Positions 53,877 through 64,000 of a DNA stretch of 64,000 bases are shown here, in pieces. The stretch comes from Flaviramulus basaltis (GTDB lineage: Bacteria; Bacteroidota; Bacteroidia; Flavobacteriales; Flavobacteriaceae). Each line of letters opens with the position of its first letter. Positions within the stretch are counted from its first letter, which is position 1. Location: contig NZ_FPKV01000004.1 of assembly GCF_900114265.1 (NCBI RefSeq), forward strand, positions 186,001-250,000, given 5' to 3'. The translations under genes were made by a program, and so were the position numbers. The notes beneath the pieces were generated by a model, which was not told where the DNA came from, ran no database searches, and saw only the letters and a list, made by a program, of their open reading frames with translations.

Positions 53877-55553
53877 TTACTTTTGATTTTTCATTAATAA
53901 ATAATACAAAACAAACGAAATAATAAATCCTGTAAACCAAGAAAGTGAATACAAGAAACTTAATGCAGGTACCCAATAACCAACTAAGGCTACTATTACT
54001 CCTGCAAATAAGGCTATCATCGCTGCTTTATTAAATCCTGTTTTGTTATAGGAATAAATACCTTCTTCTTCATACAATGCAGTTAGATCTAAGTTTTTAT
54101 CTCTAACCAAATAATAATCAGCAATTAAAATTCCTAAAACAGGTCCTAACAAACCGCTTACAAAAACAAGAAATCCTGAAATCTCATTCAGCAACCACCA
54201 AGGGGCTATTAAGATACCAATTATTCCTGTTATTATCCCTCCCATTCTGAAGCTAATTTTCTTAGGCATTAAGTTTGAAAATGCGTTGGATGGCGCGATC
54301 ACATTAGCAGCAATGTTGGTACTTAATGTTGCTATTAGCATAAATATTTGAGCGATAATCACAACCGTCGGGTTTTCGAATTTTGAAATTAACGACACCG
54401 GATCCCAAGGTGCATCTTCTGCGATTAAAACATCCTTAAAGTTTATAACAGCTGCACATGTCACAAAAATCCCAACAAAGGAATACAACATCATTGTGGT
54501 AGGCAGCCCAATAAACTGACCTGAAACCTGATCTTTTTGTGTGGCTGCATATCTTGTAATATCTGCAATGCTAATGGACATTGTTGCCCAAAAACCAACC
54601 ATAGCTGTAAGCCATAATAAATAGCTCCACATTTTGCTTGTAGGTTTTGCTGTTGAATCTATAATCGTTGGTGTGACAATACTTGATACTATTGGTGTTT
54701 CTGAATTTGAATTTCTGAATTGTATCTGAACGTTTTCAATTAAATTTATGGTAATAGGGTTTTCTGAAAAAGCTTGCCAACCTGAAGTTTCATCTGAAAC
54801 TATATTGTATTCGTTCACCTTTATATTTCCTTCTTTATCTTTTAACGATTGAAGGTTTAGAAAATAGGCATCTTCATTTTGAGTTATGGTTGCTGCCGTT
54901 TTTTCTAATTGATCGCTTTGTTTTAAAACAATACCAAAACCTCCTGCTTGCACATATCCCCAAACAATCAAGGCTATTCCCATTAAAATTAATATAGGTG
55001 CTGAATAAGTTTCAAGCCATTTAATGCTTTCTGTTCCTTTCCAAATAAAATACATATTGATGATCCAGAAAATTCCGAAGCCAACAAATTTCCCAATAGA
55101 CAATCCTAATTCTCCTTCTGCTCCTGTAATAGCATTAAAAATTGCATAAATAGCTAAACCTCCAATCCAAGTTTGTACACCAAACCAACCGCAAGCAATA
55201 ATACCTCTGGTTACAGAAGCTATATGCACACCTTTTGTTCCGAAAGCGGCTCGACCGATTACTGGAAATGGAACTCCATATTTTACACCTGCGTGCCCAT
55301 TAAGAACCATTGGTATTGTGATAATTAAATTAGCTAAACCTATAATAACAAGGGCTTCGTGCCAATTTAATCCTGTTTTAATCATATAGGAAGCCAAAAG
55401 ATAGGTTGGAATGCAAACTGCCATTCCTACCCAAATTGCGGCTAAATGCCATTTACTCCAAGTTCTTTCTGATGCTGGTACTGGTGCTAAATCTTCACTA
55501 TATAAATAAGATTGAGATACATCCATTTTTAATTCTACTATATCATCACTCAT
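53877..55553 (-). CDS. NCS1-family nucleobase permease with an enlarged central loop
   Basis: A 558-residue membrane transporter of the NCS1 (cytosine/uracil/allantoin) family: SERTWSKWHLAAIWVGMAV, GRAAFGTKGVHIASVTRG, and MVGFWATMSISIADITRYA. NCS1 proteins are usually about 450-500 residues. Here a hydrophilic loop at about residues 212-308 between the fifth and sixth helix regions accounts for the extra length. It should import uracil, thymine or a hydantoin-like base. Confidence 0.9.
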   Translation of the reverse strand: MSDDIVELKMDVSQSYLYSEDLAPVPASERTWSKWHLAAIWVGMAVCIPTYLLASYMIKTGLNWHEALVIIGLANLIITIPMVLNGHAGVKYGVPFPVIGRAAFGTKGVHIASVTRGIIACGWFGVQTWIGGLAIYAIFNAITGAEGELGLSIGKFVGFGIFWIINMYFIWKGTESIKWLETYSAPILILMGIALIVWGYVQAGGFGIVLKQSDQLEKTAATITQNEDAYFLNLQSLKDKEGNIKVNEYNIVSDETSGWQAFSENPITINLIENVQIQFRNSNSETPIVSSIVTPTIIDSTAKPTSKMWSYLLWLTAMVGFWATMSISIADITRYAATQKDQVSGQFIGLPTTMMLYSFVGIFVTCAAVINFKDVLIAEDAPWDPVSLISKFENPTVVIIAQIFMLIATLSTNIAANVIAPSNAFSNLMPKKISFRMGGIITGIIGILIAPWWLLNEISGFLVFVSGLLGPVLGILIADYYLVRDKNLDLTALYEEEGIYSYNKTGFNKAAMIALFAGVIVALVGYWVPALSFLYSLSWFTGFIISFVLYYLLMKNQK

Positions 55554-55556
55554 AGG

Positions 55557-56885
55557 CTAATTGCAGTATTGATCAGCAATTGAGATTGCTTGTGAAATTA
55601 TTTGTAATCCTTCATCTACTTCTTCCTTGCTAACATTTAGAGGTGGTGCAATAAAAATCCAGTTCCAACGAACAAATGTGAACATACCAAGTTCCCTTAT
55701 TTTAGCTGCCATTTTGTTTGTAGCTTCCATATCTTGTGGCTTAGCATTCCAAGGTGTTGTAGGTTCTTTTGTTTCTTTGTTTTTCACTAATTCAATGCAT
55801 CCTAATAATCCTGTATTTCTAAAATCTCCTATGGATGGATGTTTTGCTTTCAACTTTTCAACTTCAGCTTCAATGTAAAGTCCCATTTTAGCTGCCTTGT
55901 CTACCAAGCCTTCTTCTTCAATAATTTTTAAATTCTCTAAAGCTGCCGCACAAGACACTGGATGTGCAGAGTATGTAAGTCCTAACGCCAATGGATTGTC
56001 ATTAAAATAATTGGCAATTGTATCGGTCACAACCATTGCTCCTAATGGCAAATAACCAGAAGTTAAGCCTTTAGCCATAACCATAATATCTGGCGTTACA
56101 TTATGATGATCTATCCCAAACATTTTTCCTGTTCTACCAAAACCACTCATTGTTTCATCATCTATTAATAAAATTCCGTATTTATCACAGATTTCTCTAA
56201 CCTTTTTAAAATACATTGGTGGATATTTTATGCATCCGGAAGAACCTGATTCCCCTTCAAAGAGAATCGCAGCGACACTGTCTGGGTTTTCAAAATTAAT
56301 CACCCTTTCCAGATGTGCTAAAGCACGTTCTCCACATTCTTCAATAGAAGATGAATTCCAAGGACAACGATATGCATAAGGATTCTCAACGTGGACTACA
56401 TTTGGCATTGCCTGACTATCAATAGCAAATTTTCTTGGGTCTCCACCAACAGATGCTGCTCCATAGGTTGCGCCGTGATAAGATCTATAATGGGAAATGA
56501 TTTTATGTCTTCCTGTGTAGATTCTAGCTAACTTAATAGCATTTTCTATAGCTTCAGCACCTCCTAAAGTAAAAAATGATTTTGTTAAATTTCCAGGTGT
56601 GAGTTCTGCAATTTTTTTTCCAAGTCTTCCACGAACATCGGTTGCCATTCCTGGATACACATAACTTAATTCCTGCATTTGTTTTGCAACAGCTTCTGTA
56701 ATGCGTTGATTTCCGTGACCAATATTTACATTCATTAATTGCGATGAGAAATCTAAGTATTTTTTACCATCTCTATCATATATGTAAGATCCTTTTGCGT
56801 GTGATGCATTAATTGGATTTAAGCCACTTTGTTTAGACCACGAGAATAATGTGTAGTCAAGGTTATTTTTTATAATGTTATCCAT
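55557..56885 (-). CDS. class III aminotransferase, probable beta-alanine transaminase
   Basis: A 442-residue PLP-dependent omega-aminotransferase: SYHGATYGAASVGGDPRKF, ILLIDDETMSGFGRTGKMF, and the PLP-binding Lys in VMAKGLTSGYLPLGAMV. By context it transfers the amino group of beta-alanine (or 3-aminoisobutyrate) to give malonic or methylmalonic semialdehyde. Its stop lies 3 bp before the permease start. Confidence 0.88.
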   Translation of the reverse strand: MDNIIKNNLDYTLFSWSKQSGLNPINASHAKGSYIYDRDGKKYLDFSSQLMNVNIGHGNQRITEAVAKQMQELSYVYPGMATDVRGRLGKKIAELTPGNLTKSFFTLGGAEAIENAIKLARIYTGRHKIISHYRSYHGATYGAASVGGDPRKFAIDSQAMPNVVHVENPYAYRCPWNSSSIEECGERALAHLERVINFENPDSVAAILFEGESGSSGCIKYPPMYFKKVREICDKYGILLIDDETMSGFGRTGKMFGIDHHNVTPDIMVMAKGLTSGYLPLGAMVVTDTIANYFNDNPLALGLTYSAHPVSCAAALENLKIIEEEGLVDKAAKMGLYIEAEVEKLKAKHPSIGDFRNTGLLGCIELVKNKETKEPTTPWNAKPQDMEATNKMAAKIRELGMFTFVRWNWIFIAPPLNVSKEEVDEGLQIISQAISIADQYCN

Positions 56886-56973
56886 TTGAATTACTAAAAT
56901 ATTGTAGTGGATTAGTTGATTTTTGATTAATGAGTTTCCAAATACTGATTTACAATTAAAATATTGTACCTAC

Positions 56974-58440
56974 TTAACTCATCCAGTTGGTTTTTGCTTC
57001 TGGATTCCACTTAATGGTTGTCTTTTTGTTTTGAGTCCAGAACTCTATAGAACTTCTTCCAGTGATATCTCCTACTCCAAATTTAGATTCGTTCCAACCA
57101 CCAAATGAGAATGGTTCACGAGGTACAGGTACACCAATATTAACACCAATCATTCCTGCACTTGCTCTATCCATAACTTGCTTCGCCAGTCCACCACTTT
57201 GTGTGAACACGGCAGCTGCATTACCATAGTTAGAACCATTTTCTATTTCTATGGCTTCATCTAAATCCTTAGCTCTAATAATAGAAATTACAGGACCAAA
57301 TATTTCTTCTCTAGCGACCGACATATCTGTAGTTACATAATCTATAATTGTTGGTCCAACATAATAACCACCTTCTTTTCCTAAAACTGTTACATTTCTA
57401 CCATCTACTAAAATCTTTGCCCCATTTGCTTCAGCTTCTGCTATATAACCTTCAATTCGTGCTTTAGATTCAGCCGTAATAACAGAACCTAAATTATCTC
57501 CAGGAACAAGAGCTTTAGCTTCTTCTACCATTCGATCAATAATATGCTGAACATTATCTACTCCAACCATAACCGAAGCTGCCATACAACGCTGACCAGC
57601 ACAACCAGCCATTGACGCCAAAACATTAGATGCTGTCATTTCCTCGTGAGCATCTGGCAAAACGATTAAATGGTTTTTTGCTCCTCCTAAAGCCACACAT
57701 CTTTTAAGATTTGATGTTGCTCTTTTATATACAAGTTTTGCAACCTTAGTAGAACCTACAAAAGATACTGCTTGAATGTCTGGATGGTCGCAAATAGCTT
57801 CAACAACTTCCTTACCTCCATTTACTAAATTAAAAACGCCATCTGGAAGTCCAGCTTCTTTTAATAATTCAGCAATCCTTACAGTACTTAATGGCACTAA
57901 TTCTGAAGGTTTCATTACCATTGTATTCCCTAAAACCAGAGCATTAGGAATAGTCCAATGTGGCACCATATTGGGAAAGTTAAAAGGAGCAATAGAAGCT
58001 ACTACACCTAAAGGTTTACGCTCAATTCTACATTCTACACCTTTACTTACTTCTTGAACTTCATTAACCACTATTTGAGGCATTGAGACTGCAAACTCAC
58101 ATAATTCCATACTCTTTTCAACCTCAGCTTTTGCCTCACTATAAGTTTTACCATTTTCTAGACGAACCAACTTAGTAAGTTCATCCATATTTTGTTCTAA
58201 CAAATTTCTGTATTTAAAAAACACCTGAACTCTTTCTTTTAATGTTTTTGACGACCAAGAAGGATAGGCTTTTTTAGCTGCTTGTACAGCTTTATCTACA
58301 TCTGAATTTGTTGATAAAGGAAGCGTTGATATTATTGATCCATCTAACGGACTAAATACGTTCATTGAGTTTTGGCCATTTCGTTCAAATTGGCCGTCGA
58401 TGTAGTTTTTCACTTCGGAAAGTGTATCATTTGTATTCAT
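56974..58440 (-). CDS. mmsA: CoA-acylating (methyl)malonate-semialdehyde dehydrogenase
   Basis: A 488-residue aldehyde dehydrogenase of the MmsA type: GVVASIAPFNFPNMVPHW, VALGGAKNHLIVLPDA and the catalytic Cys in CAGQRCMAASVMVG. It would turn malonic semialdehyde into acetyl-CoA and the methyl homologue into propionyl-CoA, completing the pathway. It is the first gene of the pyrimidine cluster; the 211-bp gap upstream contains a TAnnTTTG element. Confidence 0.92.
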   Translation of the reverse strand: MNTNDTLSEVKNYIDGQFERNGQNSMNVFSPLDGSIISTLPLSTNSDVDKAVQAAKKAYPSWSSKTLKERVQVFFKYRNLLEQNMDELTKLVRLENGKTYSEAKAEVEKSMELCEFAVSMPQIVVNEVQEVSKGVECRIERKPLGVVASIAPFNFPNMVPHWTIPNALVLGNTMVMKPSELVPLSTVRIAELLKEAGLPDGVFNLVNGGKEVVEAICDHPDIQAVSFVGSTKVAKLVYKRATSNLKRCVALGGAKNHLIVLPDAHEEMTASNVLASMAGCAGQRCMAASVMVGVDNVQHIIDRMVEEAKALVPGDNLGSVITAESKARIEGYIAEAEANGAKILVDGRNVTVLGKEGGYYVGPTIIDYVTTDMSVAREEIFGPVISIIRAKDLDEAIEIENGSNYGNAAAVFTQSGGLAKQVMDRASAGMIGVNIGVPVPREPFSFGGWNESKFGVGDITGRSSIEFWTQNKKTTIKWNPEAKTNWMS

Positions 58441-58525
58441 CAGATCTGTTGATTTAGATTTTTTATAAATAAAGAAGAGGACTTCTAAAACCAGTAAAAA
58501 CTACTAATTTCATCTAGCCCAAACT

Positions 58526-58533
58526 CAAATATA
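58526..58533 (-). promoter_or_regulatory. candidate -7 promoter element of the pyrimidine operon
   Basis: On the minus strand TATATTTG matches TAnnTTTG, 86 nt before the mmsA start. No convincing -33 element was found at the usual spacing. The rest of the gap 58441-58651 is AT-rich and gene-free. Confidence 0.4.
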
Positions 58534-58651
58534 ACAAATATTAATCACTAACAGTCTTTCATACTTGTTAAATAAGGTATTTATGTTAATATGGAATATA
58601 TACAATAAAGAATTTGTTAAATTCTTAAATTAAGAATAATGAAGCTATGCC

Positions 58652-60274
58652 TTATTTAACTTCAAGAGATGTGAATTTAAAATCAGTGCCATTAAATAAT
58701 CCTTTATCACTCAATTTAAGTGATGGAATTACTAATAATGCCATAAACGATAAAGTCATATAAGGTGCATGTAAAGTACTACCTAGTTGCTTTGCCATTT
58801 TATCAAGTTCTGCATATTGTTTTCCAACAGTTTCGCCATCTTTATCACTCATAATTCCTGCAACAGGAAGTGGTACATTTTTTTCTTCGGAATTGGAAAC
58901 TGCGCAAATACCACCCTTGTTTTCAATTAATACATTAACTGCTTTACAAATAACTTCATCAGACACACCTACAACAATAATATTATGAGAATCGTGTCCT
59001 ACAGAACTAGCAATAGCACCTTCTTTTAATCCAAAATTTTTGATAAATGCTATAGCTGGAGCATCATTATTATAACGATTAACTACTGCCATTTTTAAAA
59101 TATCTGTTTCTGTATTAGAAACTAAATTCCCATCTATAATTAAAGTGTCTTCAACAATTTCATTGGTGACTAATTGCCCTTCTAAAGCTTCAATAACTCT
59201 TATTTTTTTTGATGAAGATTCAAACCTAAAATCTGAAGCCTGTTTTTTATTACAGTTGAAATTATTTAAATTTTTAAATGAAACAGTTTCAATGAATGAT
59301 TTTCCATTATCAAATACCAACTCACCATCAATATACGTTTGAAGGGCTTTAAAATCTTTTAAATCTTCAACTACAATAAAATCTGCAAAATCACCTACTT
59401 TTAACAAACCAACATCTAAATTATAATGCTTCACAGGGTTTATACATGCGACTTGCAAGACTTTAAAAATATCAATATTTTTTACAATTGCTCTGGCGCA
59501 TAATTTATTAATATGATCTATTATTAAATCGTCTGGATGTTTATCATCGCTACAAAACATCATGTTTTCAAAATGCTCTGGAAGTAAATCGATTAAAGCT
59601 TCAAAGTTTTTGGCGGCACTACCCTCTCTTATTAAAACTTTCATGCCCTTTTGAAGTTTTTCTAAACCTTCATCAAAAGTAAAACACTCATGATCTGTTG
59701 AGATTCCAGCATTTATATATTTTGTTACGTCTTCACCTCTTAAGCCTGGTGCATGACCATCAATAGGTTTATTGTAGTGTTTTGACCAAGCTATTTTTTT
59801 CATAACCTCAGCATCATCAAACAATACGCCTGGGTAATTCATCATTTCTGCTAAATACTTAATATCTGGATTTTCAAGAAGCGTTTTAATATCATCTGAA
59901 TTTATAACAGCTCCAGCAGATTCAAAGGTTGTTGCAGGAACACAAGATGGCGCGCCAAAATTGAATTTAAAAGGTACTTTTTTGCCGTTTTCAATCATAA
60001 ATTCTACACCTACAACACCCAATACATTCGCAATTTCATGAGGATCTGAAACTGTTGCTACAGTACCATGCTTAACGGCTAGTTTTGCAAACTCACTTGG
60101 CACCAACATAGAGCTTTCTATATGAATGTGGGCATCTACAAACCCAGGAAGAATATAATGGTTTATATCATGCTCTTTTTCTTGAATAGATTGAATTTTT
60201 CCGTTTTCAAAAGTAATTTCACCTTTGTAAACACGTTTATTTTCTATATCAACTATTTGTCCTTGTAGTTTCAA
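58652..60274 (-). CDS. ade: adenine deaminase
   Basis: A 540-residue adenine deaminase of the YerA/AdeC type. Metal-binding segments: [17 protein letters not shown] near residue 45, [17 protein letters not shown] and [13 protein letters not shown]. The C-terminal domain includes [14 protein letters not shown]. It converts adenine to hypoxanthine and ammonia. It lies 1 bp after tilS on the same strand. Confidence 0.93.
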   Translation of the reverse strand: MKLQGQIVDIENKRVYKGEITFENGKIQSIQEKEHDINHYILPGFVDAHIHIESSMLVPSEFAKLAVKHGTVATVSDPHEIANVLGVVGVEFMIENGKKVPFKFNFGAPSCVPATTFESAGAVINSDDIKTLLENPDIKYLAEMMNYPGVLFDDAEVMKKIAWSKHYNKPIDGHAPGLRGEDVTKYINAGISTDHECFTFDEGLEKLQKGMKVLIREGSAAKNFEALIDLLPEHFENMMFCSDDKHPDDLIIDHINKLCARAIVKNIDIFKVLQVACINPVKHYNLDVGLLKVGDFADFIVVEDLKDFKALQTYIDGELVFDNGKSFIETVSFKNLNNFNCNKKQASDFRFESSSKKIRVIEALEGQLVTNEIVEDTLIIDGNLVSNTETDILKMAVVNRYNNDAPAIAFIKNFGLKEGAIASSVGHDSHNIIVVGVSDEVICKAVNVLIENKGGICAVSNSEEKNVPLPVAGIMSDKDGETVGKQYAELDKMAKQLGSTLHAPYMTLSFMALLVIPSLKLSDKGLFNGTDFKFTSLEVK

Positions 60275-60275
60275 A

Positions 60276-61586
60276 TTATTTTAATTCTATTTTTAAAATT
60301 TGTTTTGTGGTTTCAATGACTTTAAACCTATTATCTGCACGTCTATTTACTACCCAAATAATATCGTCTTCAGAACAAAGTAACCATGTATTTTCTTTAT
60401 CTAAAAGTGATAATTTTTCGTCTTTAAAATACTTACTTACTTTCTTTTTACCACTCATTCCTATAGGATAAAACACATCACCTTCTTTCCATTTTCGCAG
60501 TATTAATGGGTATTTTAATTTTTCTTTATCAATGTGAATCAAATTTGTTCGTTTTCCGAAAATAGCATCAGCTTCATCAAAAAATAACGTTCCAAATGGT
60601 GTTTCTGTCTTTTTATCTGTTTCTAAAATGTATAAAATCTTGTTTTCTTCAGAATTTAAACCACTTAACAATAAATGCTCCCTGTTTTTAATTAAACGAT
60701 GGGTTTGTGACAACACTAATTTACCAGTTTCAGCATCTAATAAATCGACAACATCGTTCCATTCTGTAAATCCAAAATCTTTAAAAACCTCATATGCATA
60801 GGCTTTTGGATTATCGACTTCTTTAAAATCTGAAATTTTAAATTTAACTTCGTTATCACTTATACTTTCTATAGTTTTATTTAAAAAGGCATCAATGCTA
60901 TCATCTACAATACTGGTTGTGTCTTGTAAATTATTTAATGTTGATTGAAAACTTTGTAGTAAGCTAGGGTTAATTTCTTTTAAAATAGGAACGACATCAT
61001 ACCTTAGTTTGTTTCGCAAATACTTTTTTGATGTATTACTACTATCGTCTCGCCATTCTATATTATATTCTTTAGCATAGTTTTTAATATCTCCTCGTGA
61101 AAATGGTAAAAGCGGTCTCACAAATTTCCCATTAACTTCGGGGATTCCTGTTAAACCTTCCAATCCTGTGCCGCGAGTAAAATTGATTAAAAATGTTTCT
61201 AGATTATCATCAGCATGATGTGCTGTTAAAATGTAATCGAATTTTAATTGTTCAGCTAACTCTTCAAACCATGCATATCTCAATTCACGAGCTGCCATTT
61301 GAATGGATCGTTTGTTGTCTTTAGCATATTTTTCGGTATCAAAATTTTCAATAAAAACTTCTAAATCTAAGTCTTCTGCTAATTGTAATATAAAATCTTC
61401 ATCTCCATCACTTTCTTTTCCACGTAAATTAAAATTACAATGAACTAAAGAGAACTTTAAGCCTATTTTATGACATAAGTATGTTAAAACCACGCTATCA
61501 ATACCTCCAGAAATGGCAATAAGAAACCTGCTTTCATTTAAGAAAGGAAGATGGTTTTTAATATGTTTTTCAAGTTTGTCTAGCAT
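60276..61586 (-). CDS. tilS: tRNA(Ile)-lysidine synthase
   Basis: A 436-residue PP-loop ATPase with [19 protein letters not shown] near residue 24 and [22 protein letters not shown] near residue 118, followed by the TilS substrate-binding and C-terminal domains ([14 protein letters not shown]). It modifies C34 of the CAU-anticodon tRNA to lysidine, and is essential. Divergent from the sigma-like gene. Confidence 0.95.
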   Translation of the reverse strand: MLDKLEKHIKNHLPFLNESRFLIAISGGIDSVVLTYLCHKIGLKFSLVHCNFNLRGKESDGDEDFILQLAEDLDLEVFIENFDTEKYAKDNKRSIQMAARELRYAWFEELAEQLKFDYILTAHHADDNLETFLINFTRGTGLEGLTGIPEVNGKFVRPLLPFSRGDIKNYAKEYNIEWRDDSSNTSKKYLRNKLRYDVVPILKEINPSLLQSFQSTLNNLQDTTSIVDDSIDAFLNKTIESISDNEVKFKISDFKEVDNPKAYAYEVFKDFGFTEWNDVVDLLDAETGKLVLSQTHRLIKNREHLLLSGLNSEENKILYILETDKKTETPFGTLFFDEADAIFGKRTNLIHIDKEKLKYPLILRKWKEGDVFYPIGMSGKKKVSKYFKDEKLSLLDKENTWLLCSEDDIIWVVNRRADNRFKVIETTKQILKIELK

Positions 61587-61708
61587 GTTTTCAAATATAC
61601 AACTTTGCCTATTGAATTAAGCATCTAACTTTAATATGAAATGACAATTATCATAAACTAATGTTATAGATTTTGTAACTTTAGAATATTAATTTAATAT
61701 CTTTTATT

Positions 61709-62398
61709 ATGTGCACACTTGAAAAATTAACCGATAAAGTTACTCAAACTGCTTTTGATAAAAAAGTAGTTTCTGCTACACAACATTTGCAAACCTATGT
61801 AAAACACAGGCTCTATATTGCAGAATCTACAGGCATAATTCCTAAAAACATGTATACATCTAGCGATTTAATAGATGAAGGTATTGTTGAATTTTATGAA
61901 AATGGTTATGATATAGATATGGACGCCATGGCTATTAAACTAAAACTTTTTAAAACTGTTGATGCCAATTTAGATGAACTTTTTAAAAGAGAAGCTTTTC
62001 ATCAAAAAACGACTAGTACAGATTCAATTTTGAAAGAGGAATTAAAAGGTTTAGAAGAAAAATATACTATTGACCAAGGTTTTGATTTTATAATGAATGA
62101 AGAATTAAATGATATTTCATACAAACAGGGAAATAAACACAAACATTTATTCTTATATGACGAAGATGATAAATCTATACTTAATGCCTTTGAAATTAAT
62201 GATCTATCATCTATTGATAATAAAAAATTACTCGGTAAATTCTATTCAGCTCTACCGTTTAGAGTATCTGATATTGTCGACCTTTTTGTATTTGGAAGAT
62301 TAGATTATGACGAAATAGCAAAAGTAAAAAACATTGAAACTAATCGAGTAACACGTATATTAACACTTTCTATAGAGGCTTTAAAAAATAATATATAA
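61709..62398 (+). CDS. sigma-70-like protein with region 4-type helix-turn-helix
   Basis: A 229-residue protein. The C-terminus (LPFRVSDIVDLFVFGRLDYD, then EIAKVKNIETNRVTRILTLS) looks like sigma region 4: a conserved 'LP' lead followed by a helix-turn-helix. The N-terminal part (LQTYVKHRLYIAESTGIIP) could be a degenerate region 2. It lacks the normal ECF spacing and I cannot name a family. A role as a divergent transcription factor is likely but unproven. Confidence 0.5.
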   Translation: MCTLEKLTDKVTQTAFDKKVVSATQHLQTYVKHRLYIAESTGIIPKNMYTSSDLIDEGIVEFYENGYDIDMDAMAIKLKLFKTVDANLDELFKREAFHQKTTSTDSILKEELKGLEEKYTIDQGFDFIMNEELNDISYKQGNKHKHLFLYDEDDKSILNAFEINDLSSIDNKKLLGKFYSALPFRVSDIVDLFVFGRLDYDEIAKVKNIETNRVTRILTLSIEALKNNI

Positions 62399-62400
62399 AC

Positions 62401-63714
62401 CTAGTTTTCTAAAACCGTTCGCATGGCTTTTGCTTTAACAAGGCATTCCTCATACTCTTGTAAAGGATTACTTTTTGATGTAATAGCACCGCCAACAGAG
62501 TAAGAAACGTACTTTTTTGTTTCATTATAGAGTATACTTCTAATAACGACGTTAAAATCAAAATCGCCTTTTGGTGAAAAATACCCAACAGAACCAGAGT
62601 AGAGTCCGCGCTTTGTTTCTTCTAAATTTTCAATAATTTTCATTGCTGAAATTTTAGGAGCACCCGTCATGCTTCCCATTGGGAATGTACTTTTTATGAC
62701 ATCAACAGGATGTGTGGTTTCTTTAATTTTTGAAGTCACGGTCGATATCATTTGATGCACTTGGTCAAACGTATAAATCTTGCATAACTCCTCAACCTTT
62801 ATACTTCCTTTTATAGCTGTTTTAGATAGATCGTTTCGCACCAAATCTACAATCATAATATTCTCACTACGCTCCTTTTCATCATTTAATAAATTTGATT
62901 TTAGCAACTCATCTTCTTCTAAATTACTTGATCGTTTTGCAGTACCTTTTATAGGTTGTGAAATAATGGTTTCTTTTTCCTTTTTTAAATAACGCTCTGG
63001 TGAAGCCGATAATAAATACTTATCGTAATACTTAAAAAACGTAGCAAAAGGCGGGTTTGAAATCGCATTAAGTTTAGTATAAGTTTCTAATGGGTTTATA
63101 TCTGTATCTTCAGCATAAAACTCCTGACAAAAATTAGCTTCATAAATATCACCTCTGTGTATATGAGCCAACATATTATTCACTTTTTCGAAGTATTCAT
63201 CTTTGTGAATGCGAAGTTTTATTTTAATATCATTTGATTGGTTACTACTTTGTAATTCATCGTAATTATTAATCTTTTTTAAATCATCTTCAAGTTCATC
63301 TTTAACACCCTTTAAATATTGAATTTCAACTTGATTATCTTTTATTAAAAACAGCTTTTTAGGTTGAAAAAAATATAAATCTGGAAATCCTAAACCATCA
63401 AAATTACTGGACTTTAAATCTTCTACATCATTTTTTAAATCGTAGGTTAAATAACCAAAAATCCAATCGTTAGTAAGAGTTTGATATTCCTTTAATTTTT
63501 CAAAACTTTGGTAATAATCGGTTTGAATACTTGTAAAGGCATCAACCGCTAAAACGGCATCGTAATTAGCGTATTTTTGAGAGTAATTATTAGAATCTAA
63601 CCAAACAACGTCATCAAATTGCTGCGCCCAAATCAGTAATTGATTTTTAAATAATTTGGTGTTTTTAAGACTATGAATATGTTTTGTTCTCAATAAAAAA
63701 GAATTTCGAAGCAA
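62401..63714 (-). CDS. pabB: aminodeoxychorismate synthase component I
   Basis: A 437-residue chorismate-binding enzyme: GDIYEANFCQEFYAED, ISQPIKGTAKRSSNLEEDEL, SENIMIVDLVRNDLSK and FPMGSMTGAPKISAMKIIE, ending in the conserved EYEECLVKAKAM. The Lys in the PIKGT motif and overall pattern favour PabB over anthranilate synthase TrpE. It makes aminodeoxychorismate for folate. No pabA is next to it. Confidence 0.92.
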   Translation of the reverse strand: MLRNSFLLRTKHIHSLKNTKLFKNQLLIWAQQFDDVVWLDSNNYSQKYANYDAVLAVDAFTSIQTDYYQSFEKLKEYQTLTNDWIFGYLTYDLKNDVEDLKSSNFDGLGFPDLYFFQPKKLFLIKDNQVEIQYLKGVKDELEDDLKKINNYDELQSSNQSNDIKIKLRIHKDEYFEKVNNMLAHIHRGDIYEANFCQEFYAEDTDINPLETYTKLNAISNPPFATFFKYYDKYLLSASPERYLKKEKETIISQPIKGTAKRSSNLEEDELLKSNLLNDEKERSENIMIVDLVRNDLSKTAIKGSIKVEELCKIYTFDQVHQMISTVTSKIKETTHPVDVIKSTFPMGSMTGAPKISAMKIIENLEETKRGLYSGSVGYFSPKGDFDFNVVIRSILYNETKKYVSYSVGGAITSKSNPLQEYEECLVKAKAMRTVLEN

Positions 63715-63775
63715 AGTTACTTAGAATACTTAAAAAATTAAGATTTTTGTACATTAGTTTAAATATACACCTAGC

Positions 63776-64000
63776 ATGCATACATTACAAAATAGTAAAC
63801 TTAAAATAACAGTTAAAAAAGCAGGAGCCGAACTTTGTGAAATTTCTTCAACAAAAAATAACACTCAATTTATGTGGCATGCAGATCCTGATATTTGGGG
63901 TAGTTATGCTCCCAATTTGTTTCCTATTATTGGCGCATTAAAAGAAGACACTTATAATTATGAAGGTGGAACATACTCGCTTCAAAAGCATGGTTTTACT
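63776..64000 (+). CDS. aldose 1-epimerase-like protein, 5' part only
   Basis: The first 75 codons of a protein starting MHTLQNSKLKITVKKAGAEL, with FMWHADPDIWGSYAPNLFPI further on. This is the N-terminal beta region of the galactose mutarotase/LacX-like family. The gene continues off the right edge. Catalytic residues are not included. Confidence 0.8.
   Translation, partial: MHTLQNSKLKITVKKAGAELCEISSTKNNTQFMWHADPDIWGSYAPNLFPIIGALKEDTYNYEGGTYSLQKHGFT

Noticed and set aside
1-64000. CRISPR arrays, tRNA and rRNA genes
   Set aside because: No regularly spaced repeats or tRNA/rRNA-like sequences were noticed on either strand; the island uses a protein gene as its target, not a tRNA.

Overview
The window is chromosomal DNA from a low-GC member of the Bacteroidota, most likely the family Flavobacteriaceae. 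The gene families point there (SprB-era style CarboxypepD_reg protein, DUF2891 lipoprotein, YheT, PreAT and NCS1 genes with Flavobacteria-like sequences). So do promoter-like TAnnTTTG motifs and two short palindromic intergenic repeats of a kind common in this family. No rRNA, tRNA or CRISPR array was seen.

Left backbone (1-5970, nearly all minus strand): a 5-oxoprolinase operon (pxpC partial, pxpB, pxpA) with an unusual NRAMP-like transporter and a DUF2891 lipoprotein, an unknown membrane protein, a 38-nt palindromic terminator and a secreted DinB-fold protein.

Island (about 6673-32484, 25.8 kb): an integrative element has split the competence/ATPase gene comM (yifB). The 3' part lies at 5971-6672 and the 5' part at 32477-33318. 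An 8-bp direct repeat (GCAACATC) sits at both junctions, and joining across it restores a 511-codon comM reading frame exactly. The probable integrase is a large serine recombinase just inside the right end. The left end carries ardA (anti-restriction) and a small serine resolvase. Cargo, left to right: a GHKL ATPase-nuclease gene with a RES-domain gene; a mutagenesis/repair operon (umuC, umuD, an SRAP/YedK gene and a membrane-anchored XseA-like gene); a TPR protein, a DUF805 protein and a 45-aa membrane peptide; a structured palindromic intergenic region; a type I restriction-modification operon (hsdM, a DUF4268 nuclease-like gene, hsdS, four small inserted genes, hsdR); an ATPase with an AbiJ-type N-terminus paired with an HNH nuclease (loosely Septu-like); and a stand-alone polymerase-A-like protein. 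This reads as a mobile defence island.

Middle backbone (33319-48731): a transglutaminase-like protein and a CarboxypepD_reg protein, then a nine-gene plus-strand molybdenum cofactor operon (moeA, modE-like, TSUP permease, mobA, moaD, moeB-rhodanese, moaE, moaCB, moaA). A near-perfect ModE operator lies just upstream of moeA. Two molybdoenzymes that would use the cofactor follow on the minus strand: a YdeP/FdhF-like oxidoreductase and an IorAB-type hydroxylase. A small heat-shock protein and a YheT hydrolase are also here.

Right backbone (48734-64000): a complete reductive pyrimidine catabolic cluster (preA, preT, an N-carbamoyl-beta-alanine amidase-like nitrilase, dihydropyrimidinase, an NCS1 permease, a beta-alanine aminotransferase-like enzyme and a CoA-acylating semialdehyde dehydrogenase), which would turn uracil or thymine into central metabolites. 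Then come adenine deaminase, tilS, a sigma-like protein, pabB and the start of an aldose-epimerase-like gene that runs off the window.
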